DNA of 49,466 nucleotides, from positions 1-49,466 of the forward strand of contig JBDRLC010000046.1 in the NCBI GenBank assembly GCA_043813305.1, given 5' to 3'. Below are positions 24,681-33,322 of the stretch, piece after piece. Each line of letters opens with the position of its first letter. Position 1 is the stretch's first letter. The translations under genes and the position numbers were made by a program. The notes under the pieces are model-generated. The model did no database searches, was not told the DNA's origin, and saw only the letters and a list, made by a program, of their open reading frames with translations. Origin of the DNA: JAHIZC01 sp043813305 (lineage in GTDB: Bacteria; Omnitrophota; Gorgyraeia; Gygaellales; Profunditerraquicolaceae).

Positions 24681-26713
24681 TGATCAATAAGATTCTTTTT
24701 GTAACCTTAAGCAACATCGGAGACGTAATCCTTACTCTTCCGGTACTGGATTCTCTCAGGCAGCATTTTCCGAAGGCTAAAGTCACGGTGTTGGCGGGAT
24801 TGAGGCTGAAGTACTTATTCGAAAATAATCCCAAGGTAAAGAAAGTAATCACCTATGACAAGCATGCAAGACTAAATGAAAAGATAAGGTTATTCGACGA
24901 GCTTAAAAAAGAGAACTTCGATATAGTGGTTGATTTACGTAATAGCCTATTCGGGGCATTGCTTCCTGCAAGATACAGAACCTCTCCCTTTATACGCATA
25001 CCGAAGCAATTAAGGCATATGCGAGATAAGCACCTCTACAAGATCCAGAATCTAGGTTCTAAATTAAAGCTCTCAACGCTTAAAGAACATGATGACTTTT
25101 TAAATATTGATTCAGCGGATAAGGAATATATTGAGAATATATTAAGGGAAAACAATATTTCAGGGTCAGATAATTTAGCAGTGATAGCTTCGGGTGCAAG
25201 GAGCCACAGTAAAAGATGGCCTAAGGAAAAATTTAAAGGACTAATTGATAGTTTAGCCATTGATTCCTCCTTTAAGATTGTTTTGGTAGGGGATAAAGAA
25301 GATGCCAGGATAAATGAATATATAGCGAGTAATGTAAAGAATCCCATATTGGACTTGAGTGCAAAGACAACTCTTTTGCAACTTGGTTACTTATTAAAGA
25401 AAGCGAAATTAGTCATTACCAACGATAGTGCGGTATTGCATCTTGCCAGTTATCTTAACAAGCCTGTGGTGGCTATATTCGGGCCTACCGATGAAAAGAA
25501 ATACGGTCCTTGGTCGAAAAAATACGCAGTGGTTAAAAGAGAAATATTCTGCCGTCCCTGCGAAAAAGCGCAGTGCAGGTTTAAAACTTTAGACTGTATA
25601 AAATTAATAAAAGTCGAAGAGGTCTTAAGAGAAATAAAGAATATTTTGAATAAGAAGAACCTAGAACCTAGAACCCAGAACCTAGAAAAGTATAAGCGCA
25701 TTCTGATTACCCGTACAGATAGAGTCGGAGATGTACTCTTATCCACGCCGGTAATTAAGGCACTCAGGGATAGATATCCGGATGCTTTTATTGCGATGAT
25801 CGTTAAGCCTTATGCTAGAGATATCGTGGCAGATAATCCTTATCTTGATCAGGTAATAGTCTATGATAAAAGCGGTAAAGAAAAGAGTTGGTTCGGGTCA
25901 TACATGTTTGTCCGCAAGTTAAGGAAGAAAAAATTTGACTTAGCAATCATATTGCACCCAACAAACCGTATGCATTTGATCAGTTTCCTTGCAGGTATTC
26001 CCCGTAGGGTTGGTTATAATCGAAAGCTTGGGGGTTTACTCACCGACGCTATAAAACATGCCAAGCAGCTTGGAGAGAAACATGAGTTGGAATACAGTTT
26101 GGATTTACTAAGGATTTTGAATATCGAGCCTAAAGAAAGAAATCTTTTTATGCCACTAAGGGGAGAATCAGAGATCTGGGCAGATGGGTTACTGGAAAAA
26201 GAGGGGATAAAAAAAAGCCATAGATTATTAGCGATCAATCCGGGCGCAAGTTGTCCTTCTAAAATCTGGCCTGATCAAAGATTCGCGGAATTAGCAAACA
26301 GACTTATAGAGAAATACGGGTTTAGAGTTATAGTCATCTCCGGGCCTAAAGATATCACATTGGTAGAGAAGGTGGTTAAAGGAATGGGTCACCCGGTAGT
26401 AAATCTGGCGGGCAGGACTTCGCTTAGTCAATTAGCCAGCATAGTCAGAAGATGCGAGTTATTGATTTCTAATGATTCCGGCCCTGTGCATATTGCTACT
26501 GCGCTCGGGGTTCCGGTGATCTCTATCTTTGGCAGGAATCAACAGGGGCTTAGCCCCAAGCGCTGGGGGCCTCTGGGCAAAAGAGACAGAATTTTACATA
26601 AAGAGGTTGGCTGTGTTGAATGCCTGGCGCATGATTGCCTAAAAGAATTTAAGTGCCTGAAGGCAATAGAGGTTGAAGATGTAATGAAAGCTGCAGAGTC
26701 TATGCTGAGTTAA
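24677..26713 (+). CDS. Double GT9 heptosyltransferase (two domains in one chain)
   Basis: 678 residues made of two complete GT9 units. Unit one (1-325) starts ILFVTLSNIGDVILTLPVLD and ends with CRPCEKAQCRFKTLDC. Unit two (from about 338) starts RILITRTDRVGDVLLSTPVI and ends with GCVECLAHDCLKEFKC. Each has its own donor-site motif (NDSAVLHLASYLNKPVVAIF; NDSGPVHIATALGVPVISIF). The linker of about 11 residues is encoded by a heptamer tandem repeat (25656-25687) of a kind otherwise found between genes in this window, so the two genes probably fused across a repeat-filled spacer. Two heptose transfers by one polypeptide are likely. Confidence 0.93.
   Translation: MMINKILFVTLSNIGDVILTLPVLDSLRQHFPKAKVTVLAGLRLKYLFENNPKVKKVITYDKHARLNEKIRLFDELKKENFDIVVDLRNSLFGALLPARYRTSPFIRIPKQLRHMRDKHLYKIQNLGSKLKLSTLKEHDDFLNIDSADKEYIENILRENNISGSDNLAVIASGARSHSKRWPKEKFKGLIDSLAIDSSFKIVLVGDKEDARINEYIASNVKNPILDLSAKTTLLQLGYLLKKAKLVITNDSAVLHLASYLNKPVVAIFGPTDEKKYGPWSKKYAVVKREIFCRPCEKAQCRFKTLDCIKLIKVEEVLREIKNILNKKNLEPRTQNLEKYKRILITRTDRVGDVLLSTPVIKALRDRYPDAFIAMIVKPYARDIVADNPYLDQVIVYDKSGKEKSWFGSYMFVRKLRKKKFDLAIILHPTNRMHLISFLAGIPRRVGYNRKLGGLLTDAIKHAKQLGEKHELEYSLDLLRILNIEPKERNLFMPLRGESEIWADGLLEKEGIKKSHRLLAINPGASCPSKIWPDQRFAELANRLIEKYGFRVIVISGPKDITLVEKVVKGMGHPVVNLAGRTSLSQLASIVRRCELLISNDSGPVHIATALGVPVISIFGRNQQGLSPKRWGPLGKRDRILHKEVGCVECLAHDCLKEFKCLKAIEVEDVMKAAESMLS
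25656..25687 (+). repeat. Heptamer repeat (AGAACCT) inside a coding region
   Basis: Four units of AGAACCT (25656-25662, 25663-25669, 25670-25676 with one change, 25677-25683) plus a partial one. They encode the linker between two GT9 domains. The unit is the same as in the arrays at 43284-43325. Confidence 0.9.
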
Positions 26714-26725
26714 AGCTAATTTTGG

Positions 26726-26753
26726 TTGAAAAGCCAACCTAGAGGCGTATAAT
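26726..26753 (+). promoter_or_regulatory. Sigma70-type promoter
   Basis: -35 TTGAAA (26726-26731), 16-bp spacer, perfect -10 TATAAT (26748-26753). It follows the double-GT9 stop and precedes the coiled-coil gene. A small hairpin (TTGGTT-GAAA-AGCCAA, about 26722-26737) overlaps the -35. Confidence 0.7.
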
Positions 26754-26785
26754 GAATTAGAATAAAAAGTTTAAGCTGGCGGAAG

Positions 26786-27355
26786 ATGAAAAGAAAACAA
26801 AGGGTAAAAATTTATATAGTTTATATTCTTTTTCTTTTTTTTGCTGTAGGAGTTTGGCGATTAGGTATGGTGTCAAAAGAGCTGAAGATGACTAGAAATG
26901 AATTAGCAGCTATGCATTATAGAGAATTTCTTAATAGAGAATTTCTTAAGTCACAGTCAGGCGAGGCAGCTAAATATTCCCAGAGCACCTCGGCAGAGGT
27001 AGCTTTACGTGAACAACTGGCTTTACTTACTCAGGAATTAGCGACTTTAAAAGAAGACAATCTGAGGCTAAGAGAAGATAAAGAGCAGTTTAAGCAAGCA
27101 CTCTTAGATTCAGTACAGGAGAGAAAAAGGTTCGAAGCGAGATTTAATTCACTGAGTGAACTTAAGAAAGCTATACGTAAAGTTAAGATAAAAATACGTC
27201 AAGAGAAAAGAGAGCAAGTCCGCGTTAAAAAAGAGCGACAGAAAGAAATAGATGCTTTAGAGCTGGCTTTGGGTAACCGTGGATTCATCATTATAGGGGG
27301 CAGGGCCACGTCGTATAGGCCTACGATTAAAATAGAAGTAAAGCCGTTGCCCTAA
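26786..27355 (+). CDS. Membrane-anchored coiled-coil protein of unknown function
   Basis: 189 residues. A basic start and one membrane segment (about 9-27) are followed by a long charged coiled coil (about 70-165) and a short glycine-rich C-terminus with GNRGFIIIGG. I recognise no named family. By layout it is an inner-membrane protein with its coil in the periplasm or cytoplasm. It has its own strong promoter, and only 78 bases separate it from the next gene's proposed start. An in-frame 15-bp tandem duplication is present at 26920-26949. Confidence 0.75.
   Translation: MKRKQRVKIYIVYILFLFFAVGVWRLGMVSKELKMTRNELAAMHYREFLNREFLKSQSGEAAKYSQSTSAEVALREQLALLTQELATLKEDNLRLREDKEQFKQALLDSVQERKRFEARFNSLSELKKAIRKVKIKIRQEKREQVRVKKERQKEIDALELALGNRGFIIIGGRATSYRPTIKIEVKPLP
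26920..26949 (+). repeat. Perfect 15-bp tandem duplication in the coiled-coil gene
   Basis: TAGAGAATTTCTTAA occurs twice in a row (26920-26934 and 26935-26949). It adds five residues (Arg-Glu-Phe-Leu and one more) without changing the frame. Confidence 0.93.
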
Positions 27356-27362
27356 GAAGTTG

Positions 27363-27396
27363 TTGATTTGGCGGGGATTTGTGCTAAAATTATAAA
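27363..27396 (+). promoter_or_regulatory. Candidate promoter before the deoxyhypusine-synthase-like gene
   Basis: Two overlapping readings fit: TTGATT (27363-27368), 16 bp, TAAAAT (27385-27390); or TTGGCG (27368-27373), 17 bp, TATAAA (27391-27396). Either places the transcript start after 27395, which supports the ATG at 27434 over a TTG at 27368. Confidence 0.45.
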
Positions 27397-27433
27397 TTTG
27401 TATGACCGCTTTAAATCAGGAATAATCGCTATT

Positions 27434-28363
27434 ATGATCAATTTGAATAAGGTAAAGACATATTCAATAAGGGGTAGGTATAGTAAGGTGGAGAAGGCGG
27501 ATTTTGCCAAGCCGCCAAAGCCCGGAATAAGTTTTTCAGGATTTTACGCAAACCTGCCGAACATCCTAAAAGCAAAAGACTTACGTATCTTAGTTGATGC
27601 AATAGTCAAGGCGCATAAGAGGAAGAAGCCGGTTATCTTTATGTGCGGGGCACATGTTATAAAATGCGGCCTTAACCCGATAGTGATTGAGCTGATCAAA
27701 AAAAAGGTGATCAGTTGTCTCTGTTTAAACGGAGCAGGAATAATTCATGATTTTGAGATTGCCTATCAAGCCCGAACCTCTGAGGATGTGGCCGAGAATT
27801 TGAAGTTTGGTAAGTTCGGGATGGGGCGGGAACCGGCTGATTTCCTCAATCTAGCTATAGAAGAAGGAGTGGGTTATGGCCGGGGCCTCGGTAGTTCAGT
27901 GGCGAGGAAGATTGCGAAGTCAAAGCTACGCTTTAAAAACTTAAGTATCATTTATAATGCAGATAAAAACAAGATTCCGGTCTGTGTATTTGTGGCAGTA
28001 GGAACCGATATCATACATCAACATCCTTCTTTTAATGCTGCACTTACCGCAGAGGGAAGTTTAAGGGATTTCCATCTGCTTAGAGAATGTATTGCCGGGT
28101 TAAATAACGGCGGCGTAGTCTTAAACTTCGGCTCAGCCGTGATTTTGCCGGAGGTGTTCTTGAAGGCATTGAATTTATCCCGTAACTTAGGTAATCAGGT
28201 TAAAAATTTCACCACCGCGAATTTTGATATGATTCATCACTATCGCCCAAGCCAAAATGTCGTCAGCCGTCCGGTGATGCAGGGGGGGAGAGGGCTTTAT
28301 ATAATCGGGCATCATGAGATCATGCTTCCCTTATTAGCCCAGGCAGTGATCGATAAGCTATGA
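27434..28363 (+). CDS. Deoxyhypusine-synthase-like protein of unknown function
   Basis: 309 residues from ATG 27434; a longer frame from TTG 27368 overlaps a promoter and has no ribosome binding site. MCGAHVIKCGLNPIVIELI, LNGAGIIHDFEIAYQARTSE, FGKFGMGRE and a C-terminal IGHHEIMLPLLAQAVI recall the NAD-binding fold of deoxyhypusine synthase relatives. No catalytic-lysine motif of true deoxyhypusine synthase is evident, so another reaction is likely. It overlaps hldA by four bases and leads the heptose/KDO run hldA-kdsB-kdsA-kdsD-kdsC, so a sugar or LPS role is plausible. The family assignment is tentative. Confidence 0.6.
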   Translation: MINLNKVKTYSIRGRYSKVEKADFAKPPKPGISFSGFYANLPNILKAKDLRILVDAIVKAHKRKKPVIFMCGAHVIKCGLNPIVIELIKKKVISCLCLNGAGIIHDFEIAYQARTSEDVAENLKFGKFGMGREPADFLNLAIEEGVGYGRGLGSSVARKIAKSKLRFKNLSIIYNADKNKIPVCVFVAVGTDIIHQHPSFNAALTAEGSLRDFHLLRECIAGLNNGGVVLNFGSAVILPEVFLKALNLSRNLGNQVKNFTTANFDMIHHYRPSQNVVSRPVMQGGRGLYIIGHHEIMLPLLAQAVIDKL

Positions 28364-29373
28364 AAAAATTACGCAAAATCATCAGTAGGTTTAATAAGGC
28401 AAAGGTTTTAGTCGTCGGCGATTTGATCCTAGATGAGTATATCTGGGGAAATGTAGATAGGATCTCACCTGAGGCGCCGGTTCCGGTAATCTGGGCAAAT
28501 AAAAGGACCTATGTCCCGGGTGGCGCGGCAAATGCAGCGAATAATATCAGGTCTCTGGGTGCCGAGGTCTGTTTAATCGGGATCACCGGCCGTGATAAGA
28601 ATACCGAAATTCTTTTTAGCGAACTAAAGAAAAGGAATATCAGCACCAAAGGAATATTTATTGAGCCCAAGAGACACACTACACTGAAGACGCGGATCAT
28701 CGCCGGACATCAGCAGGTAGTCAGGGTTGATTGGGAGCATAAAGATTCGCTGGAGAAAAAGCTAAATCAGAAAATTCTGAAATTTATAAATAAGACTATA
28801 GATAATTTTGATGCCGTAATTATTCAGGATTATGGCAAGGGTGTGGTCAATCAATATCTATTAGGAGAGCTGATTAGCCTTGCTCATCTACATAAAAAGA
28901 TTATTACAGTTGACCCTAAGGAGGATCATTTCCAATATTACCGAGGGGTGACTTCGATTACGCCAAACCGCAGTGAACTTGAGAATGCGATCAGGAATCT
29001 GAAGATCAAAGATACCACAAATAAATTTAAAGTAAGCAAAGACCGCTTGTTAAATAATCGGGATATAAATCTAGCAGTGCGTCAGATTATAAGCTATCTG
29101 GGGTTACAATCCTTATTAGTTACTATGGGCGATCAGGGGATGAAGTTATTTACAAAAGAGAATAAAGTGACTCATATACCTACAGTTGCCCAGGAGGTTT
29201 TTGATGTTTCCGGCGCAGGGGATACGGTAATCAGCGTATTCACTCTCGGTCTTTGTTCTCAAGGCACGGTATTAGAGGCAGCGCATCTAGCTAACATTGC
29301 CGCAGGTATTGTGGTAGGTAAGATCGGTACCGCGGTTTTGACTAAAAAAGAATTAACGGAAAAGCTGAGGTAA
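28360..29373 (+). CDS. hldA: D-glycero-beta-D-manno-heptose-7-phosphate kinase
   Basis: 337 residues, PfkB/ribokinase fold. It makes heptose 1,7-bisphosphate for ADP-heptose synthesis. VVGDLILDEYIWG, RISPEAPVPV, PGGAANAANNI (substrate site), DPKEDHFQYYRG and the catalytic DVSGAGDT motif are clear. It corresponds to the first domain of E. coli HldE only; the adenylyltransferase domain is absent from this protein and from the window. It overlaps the upstream gene by ATGA, and kdsB begins two bases after its stop. Confidence 0.94.
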   Translation: MKKLRKIISRFNKAKVLVVGDLILDEYIWGNVDRISPEAPVPVIWANKRTYVPGGAANAANNIRSLGAEVCLIGITGRDKNTEILFSELKKRNISTKGIFIEPKRHTTLKTRIIAGHQQVVRVDWEHKDSLEKKLNQKILKFINKTIDNFDAVIIQDYGKGVVNQYLLGELISLAHLHKKIITVDPKEDHFQYYRGVTSITPNRSELENAIRNLKIKDTTNKFKVSKDRLLNNRDINLAVRQIISYLGLQSLLVTMGDQGMKLFTKENKVTHIPTVAQEVFDVSGAGDTVISVFTLGLCSQGTVLEAAHLANIAAGIVVGKIGTAVLTKKELTEKLR

Positions 29374-29375
29374 AA

Positions 29376-30116
29376 ATGGACGTAATCGGAATAATTCCTG
29401 CAAGATATTCATCGAGTAGGTTTGAAGGCAAGGTTTTAGCCCAGATCATGGGTAAGCCGATGATCCAGCACGTCTGGGAGAGGGCAAAACAAGCACGCCT
29501 CCTAGAAGACTTGGTTATTGCCTGTGATCATGAATTAGTGGCTAACGCGGCTGTTGAATTTGGCGCCAAAGTTGCCTTGACCTCTAAGGGGCACCTTAGC
29601 GGCACTGACAGAATCTGCGAGGTGATCAATCCGCTTGAAGTAAAGGTAGTAATTAATATACAGGGTGATGAGCCATTAGTGCATCCGATGATGATTGATA
29701 GCGTTGCCAGCGAATTATTGGAGGATGATTCTATTTCTATGGCGACAATCATGAAGAAAATCGAAAACCCCGAATATATAAATGACCCCAATGTAGTCAA
29801 GGTGGTGGTGGATAGAAATAATTTCGCTCTTTATTTTTCCCGGGCGGCAATTCCTCATCGTGCTACGGATGCAGAGACCGAGCATCCGGTTTACTACAAG
29901 CATATTGGTTTATATGCATATACTAAGGATTTCTTATTTACTTATAAGAATCTCCCGGTTTCGGATTTGGAGAAGACTGAGCGATTGGAGCAGTTGAGGG
30001 TTTTAGATGGTGGATTCCGGATCAAAATGGTCGAGACAAATTTCGATACCATAGGCGTAGATACGCCGGAGGATTTAGAGAAGGTAAAGTTAGCTTTAGA
30101 GAGGCAGAGTTTATGA
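29376..30116 (+). CDS. kdsB: 3-deoxy-manno-octulosonate cytidylyltransferase
   Basis: 246 residues. It activates KDO with CTP to CMP-KDO. IIPARYSSSRFEGK (6-19) is the CTP-binding signature; NIQGDEPLVHP, SRAAIPH, YYKHIGLYAYTK and DTPEDLEKV complete the family pattern. It overlaps kdsA by four bases (ATGA) in a run of four KDO genes. Confidence 0.97.
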   Translation: MDVIGIIPARYSSSRFEGKVLAQIMGKPMIQHVWERAKQARLLEDLVIACDHELVANAAVEFGAKVALTSKGHLSGTDRICEVINPLEVKVVINIQGDEPLVHPMMIDSVASELLEDDSISMATIMKKIENPEYINDPNVVKVVVDRNNFALYFSRAAIPHRATDAETEHPVYYKHIGLYAYTKDFLFTYKNLPVSDLEKTERLEQLRVLDGGFRIKMVETNFDTIGVDTPEDLEKVKLALERQSL

Positions 30117-30934
30117 AGGAGATAAAGATAGGGGAGATTAAGATCGGCGTAAATAATCCGATTGTTTTAATCGCCGGTCCTTGCGTAATTGAATCAGAGA
30201 AAAAGAGTCTTGAGGCTGCGAAAAGAATAAAAGCTATCGCAGCCAGGTTAAAGATCCCTTTTATCTTTAAATCGAGTTTCGATAAAGCAAACCGTTTATC
30301 CATCGGATCTTTCCGCGGACCGGGAATAGAGAAGGGCCTAGAGATACTGAATAAAATAAAACAAAAACTTAAGATTCCGGTTTTAAGCGATGTGCATTGC
30401 GCCAATGATATTGGCCGGGCAGCAGAGGTGTTGGATGTAATTCAGATACCTGCGTTATTGTGCCGTCAGACTGATATAGTAGTCGCTGCGGCAGAGAGCG
30501 GGAGAGTGGTAAATATTAAGAAGGGGCAGTTTTTAGCGCCTTGGGATATGCTGCAGCTGATTAAGAAGGTTGAATCAGCAGGTAATCATTCTATTCTGCT
30601 CACTGAACGCGGATTTTCTTTTGGTTACAATAATTTAGTTTCAGATTTAAGAAGTTTAGGGATTATGCGCGGGTTCGGTTATCCGGTACTTTACGATGCA
30701 ACCCATAGCGTTCAGTTACCCGGAGGTAAAGGTAAATCTTCAGGCGGACAGAGGGAATATGTTGAGGGTCTCACGCGTGCTGCAGTCGCCTTTGGCTGTG
30801 ATGGATTATTTCTGGAAGTCCATAGCAATCCCGGCCAGGCATTGTGTGACGGGCCGAATATGATCAACTTGAAAATTTTAGAGAGATTACTTAGGCAGGT
30901 TAAAAAGATCGATGCAGTCGTAAGTCATAAGTAA
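30113..30934 (+). CDS. kdsA: 3-deoxy-8-phosphooctulonate synthase
   Basis: 273 residues, TIM barrel. It condenses arabinose-5-phosphate with phosphoenolpyruvate to KDO-8-phosphate. IAGPCVIES (19-27), FKSSFDKANR, SFRGPG, DVHCANDI, CRQTDIVVAAAES and DATHSVQLPGGKG are family signatures. The cysteine in AGPCVIES is the residue seen in metal-dependent KDO8P synthases, so this is probably the metal-dependent class. Confidence 0.97.
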   Translation: MKEIKIGEIKIGVNNPIVLIAGPCVIESEKKSLEAAKRIKAIAARLKIPFIFKSSFDKANRLSIGSFRGPGIEKGLEILNKIKQKLKIPVLSDVHCANDIGRAAEVLDVIQIPALLCRQTDIVVAAAESGRVVNIKKGQFLAPWDMLQLIKKVESAGNHSILLTERGFSFGYNNLVSDLRSLGIMRGFGYPVLYDATHSVQLPGGKGKSSGGQREYVEGLTRAAVAFGCDGLFLEVHSNPGQALCDGPNMINLKILERLLRQVKKIDAVVSHK

Positions 30935-30946
30935 AGGATGTAGACG

Positions 30947-31915
30947 ATGAAGATAAATGCGGCAAAGAGGGCAAAAGAGGTTTTGGATATCGAAGCTGGA
31001 GCAATCAAGGCTTTAAAATCCAGGATCGGCAAAGATTTTGGAAAAACCTTGGACTTAATGTTAAAGACTAAAGGCAGGATTGTAGTAAGCGGTATGGGCA
31101 AGACCGGTATTATCGCTCAGAAGTTCTCTGCCACCTTAGCTTCTACCGGCACTCCGAGTTTATTCTTACATACTGCCGAGGCAATCCACGGGGATTTAGG
31201 CAGGGTGAGTTCGAATGATACGGTAATCATAATTTCTAATAGCGGTTCAAATGAGGAGATGAAACAACTCCTGCCTTTGTTAAAGAAGATCGGCGCCAAA
31301 ATCGTTGCCCTTACCGGTAACACAAGATCAATCTTGGCTAAATATAGCGATGTGGTTTTAGATGTTTCAGTAAAAAGAGAGGCCTGTCCGTTAGGGTTAG
31401 CACCTACTGCTTCAACCACTGCGACTTTAGCGATGACTGATGCGCTGGCAGTTTGCCTATTGGAGTTAAAGGGTTTCAAGGAGAAGGATTTTGCTTTCTT
31501 CCATCCCGGAGGTAGATTAGGAAGGCGCCTGCTGCTGAAGGTAGATGATCTGATGCGCAAGGGCAAAGCGAATCCGATAGTGAACGAAGAAAAAAAGGTC
31601 TCGCAGGTATTGCTGAAAATCACCCAATCCAGGGCAGGGTCGGCGACGGTGGTGGATAAGAAAGGGAAATTAAAAGGTATATTTACTGACGGAGACCTCC
31701 GTCGTCATCTAGAGATAGATGAGAGGCTGCCTAAACGTAAGATCAGAGAGGTAATGACTAAAAATCCTACGGTTGTACCTAAAGGAATGCTGGCAGCAGA
31801 GGCGATGCGGATATTGCAGGATAAAAAGATTGATGAAGTACCGGTGGTAGATAAAAACAGGCGTCCGGTGGGATTGTTGGATGTGCAGGATCTCTTAAAA
31901 GCAGGCCTGGTGTAA
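30947..31915 (+). CDS. kdsD: D-arabinose-5-phosphate isomerase (SIS plus CBS domains)
   Basis: 322 residues. It converts ribulose-5-phosphate to arabinose-5-phosphate, the first committed step to KDO. The SIS domain (about 35-180) has SGMGKTGIIAQKFSATLAST, HGDLGRV, ISNSGSNEEM and CPLGLAPTASTT. Two CBS domains follow (about 205-320), with FTDGDLRRHLE and MTKNPTVVPKGMLAAEAM. Also called KpsF. Three bases separate its stop from the kdsC ATG. Confidence 0.96.
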   Translation: MKINAAKRAKEVLDIEAGAIKALKSRIGKDFGKTLDLMLKTKGRIVVSGMGKTGIIAQKFSATLASTGTPSLFLHTAEAIHGDLGRVSSNDTVIIISNSGSNEEMKQLLPLLKKIGAKIVALTGNTRSILAKYSDVVLDVSVKREACPLGLAPTASTTATLAMTDALAVCLLELKGFKEKDFAFFHPGGRLGRRLLLKVDDLMRKGKANPIVNEEKKVSQVLLKITQSRAGSATVVDKKGKLKGIFTDGDLRRHLEIDERLPKRKIREVMTKNPTVVPKGMLAAEAMRILQDKKIDEVPVVDKNRRPVGLLDVQDLLKAGLV

Positions 31916-31917
31916 TC

Positions 31918-32460
31918 ATGCCGATAGTAAGCGTTACAGGGGATATAAAAGAGAAGGCAAAAAAAATAAAGTTGCTTTTACTTGATGTCGACGGAGTACT
32001 CACTGACGGAAAGATCGTCTATGATTCGTGTGGACGAGATATGAAATTTTTCGATGTCCACGATGGATTAGGAGTCTATCTTTTGGGAAAACAAGGGATA
32101 AAAACAATCCTGATCACTGCTAAAGGTTCAAAAGCGATAAGGCCGCGCGCCAGAGAGATGCGGGTGGCTGAGGTATTTACCGATATTTCTCCCAAGGCCG
32201 CTGCATTAGATAAAATTTTAAAAAAGCACAAGGTTGAACTTGAAGAGATTTGTTTTATGGGAGATGATTTAGTTGATCTTTGCCTGATGAAGAAGGTGGG
32301 GTTTCCGATTGCAGTGTTTAATGCAGTCCCTGAGATTAAACGCGTTGCTGCCTATATCTGCTTGAGAGAAGGTGGCAGCGGGGCCGTCAGAGAAGTAGTC
32401 GAATTAATCCTTAAGGCGCAAGGCAAATGGGCAGGAGCCCTGGAGGCCTATGATATTTAA
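31918..32460 (+). CDS. kdsC: 3-deoxy-8-phosphooctulonate phosphatase
   Basis: 180 residues, HAD superfamily type C0. It removes phosphate from KDO-8-phosphate. Motif I is LLLDVDGVLTDG, motif II lies at LITAKGSKAI, and motif III at CFMGDDLVDLCLM. The GGSGAVREV end is typical and contributes to the neighbouring active site in the tetramer. It overlaps the next gene by 11 bases. Confidence 0.95.
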   Translation: MPIVSVTGDIKEKAKKIKLLLLDVDGVLTDGKIVYDSCGRDMKFFDVHDGLGVYLLGKQGIKTILITAKGSKAIRPRAREMRVAEVFTDISPKAAALDKILKKHKVELEEICFMGDDLVDLCLMKKVGFPIAVFNAVPEIKRVAAYICLREGGSGAVREVVELILKAQGKWAGALEAYDI

Positions 32461-33322
32461 AAGTTTTATTCTTAGTTTTTGTTTGATTAGTCTGGCCTTT
32501 CCTTGTTTATATGCAGAGGGTTCCGCAACTGCTGAATCAGATCAGCAGATCAATGATTTTTCTCTTTCCGGTTACGGAGAGAAAGGTAAGAAAAGTTGGG
32601 AGATATTCGGTAAGACAGCGGATGTTTTTACTGAAGATATCCAGCTCGATGATGTGATTGGCAATCTGTACGGTGAAGAAGAAGATGTTAAGCTTACCGG
32701 CGATAAAGGAAAATTCAATAAAGAGAACGGTAAATTGAGATTAGAGGATAACGTAGTAATTACTACTTCCTCCGGAGCAAAGTTGACTACGGATTCTTTA
32801 GAGTGGGATAGGAAAGAGCAGGTTGTTTCTACAAAGGATTCGGTGAATATTGAGAGAAATAGTATGATGGCAGTGGCAATCGGCGCAAAGGGAGAGCCTA
32901 ATCTAAATAAGGTTTCTCTGGAGAAGGATGTCAGGGTGGATATCAAGCCCGATCAGGCGCAGGGTAGCAAAGAAACAATCATGATTACCTGCGACGGCCC
33001 ATTAGAGATAGAATACGAAAAGAATATGGCTACTTTTTACAACAATGTCAAAGTAGAAAGAGAAGATTCAATAATTTATGGCGATAGACTCGATATCTAT
33101 TTTTCCTCAGCAGGTACCCGAGATAGTTCCCAGGGTTTTATGAATAACAAGATAGAGAAAATAGTAGCTAAAGGCAATGTCAAGATCGTCAGAGATGAGA
33201 ATATTTCTTATAGCCAGAAAGCGATCTATACGGCAGCTGATAAGAAGATCGTTTTAAGCGGCAGGCCGAAATTAGTCATCTCTTCTGCGGGGGATTTGGA
33301 TGATGCATCTTTTGGAAATTAA
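32450..33322 (+). CDS. LptC-LptA fusion, periplasmic LPS transport bridge
   Basis: 290 residues. Signal peptide 1-22. Residues about 35-168 look like LptC: one round of DFSLSGYGEKGKKSWEIFGK followed by beta-strand repeats with KGKFNKENGKLRLEDNV. Residues about 175-278 look like LptA/OstA: ITCDGPLEIEYEKNMATFYN, GDRLDIYF, KIEKIVAKGNVKIV and KKIVLSGRPKLVI. In E. coli these are two proteins that pass LPS from LptB2FG across the periplasm. Overlap with kdsC (11 bases) and lptB (23 bases) supports this role. LptC normally keeps an uncleaved anchor; here the N-terminal stretch could be either anchor or cleaved signal. Confidence 0.85.
   Translation: MIFKSFILSFCLISLAFPCLYAEGSATAESDQQINDFSLSGYGEKGKKSWEIFGKTADVFTEDIQLDDVIGNLYGEEEDVKLTGDKGKFNKENGKLRLEDNVVITTSSGAKLTTDSLEWDRKEQVVSTKDSVNIERNSMMAVAIGAKGEPNLNKVSLEKDVRVDIKPDQAQGSKETIMITCDGPLEIEYEKNMATFYNNVKVEREDSIIYGDRLDIYFSSAGTRDSSQGFMNNKIEKIVAKGNVKIVRDENISYSQKAIYTAADKKIVLSGRPKLVISSAGDLDDASFGN

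Noticed and set aside
25044..25062. Another heptamer array (TCTAGGTTCTAA) in the first GT9 domain
   Set aside because: Fewer than two full units, and the residues fit the protein; probably chance.
26722..26737. Terminator after the double GT9 gene
   Set aside because: The stem is short, no T-run follows, and it overlaps a strong -35 box.
27368..27433. TTG-initiated 5' extension of the deoxyhypusine-synthase-like gene
   Set aside because: It overlaps a promoter-like sequence, lacks a ribosome binding site, and the added residues match nothing.
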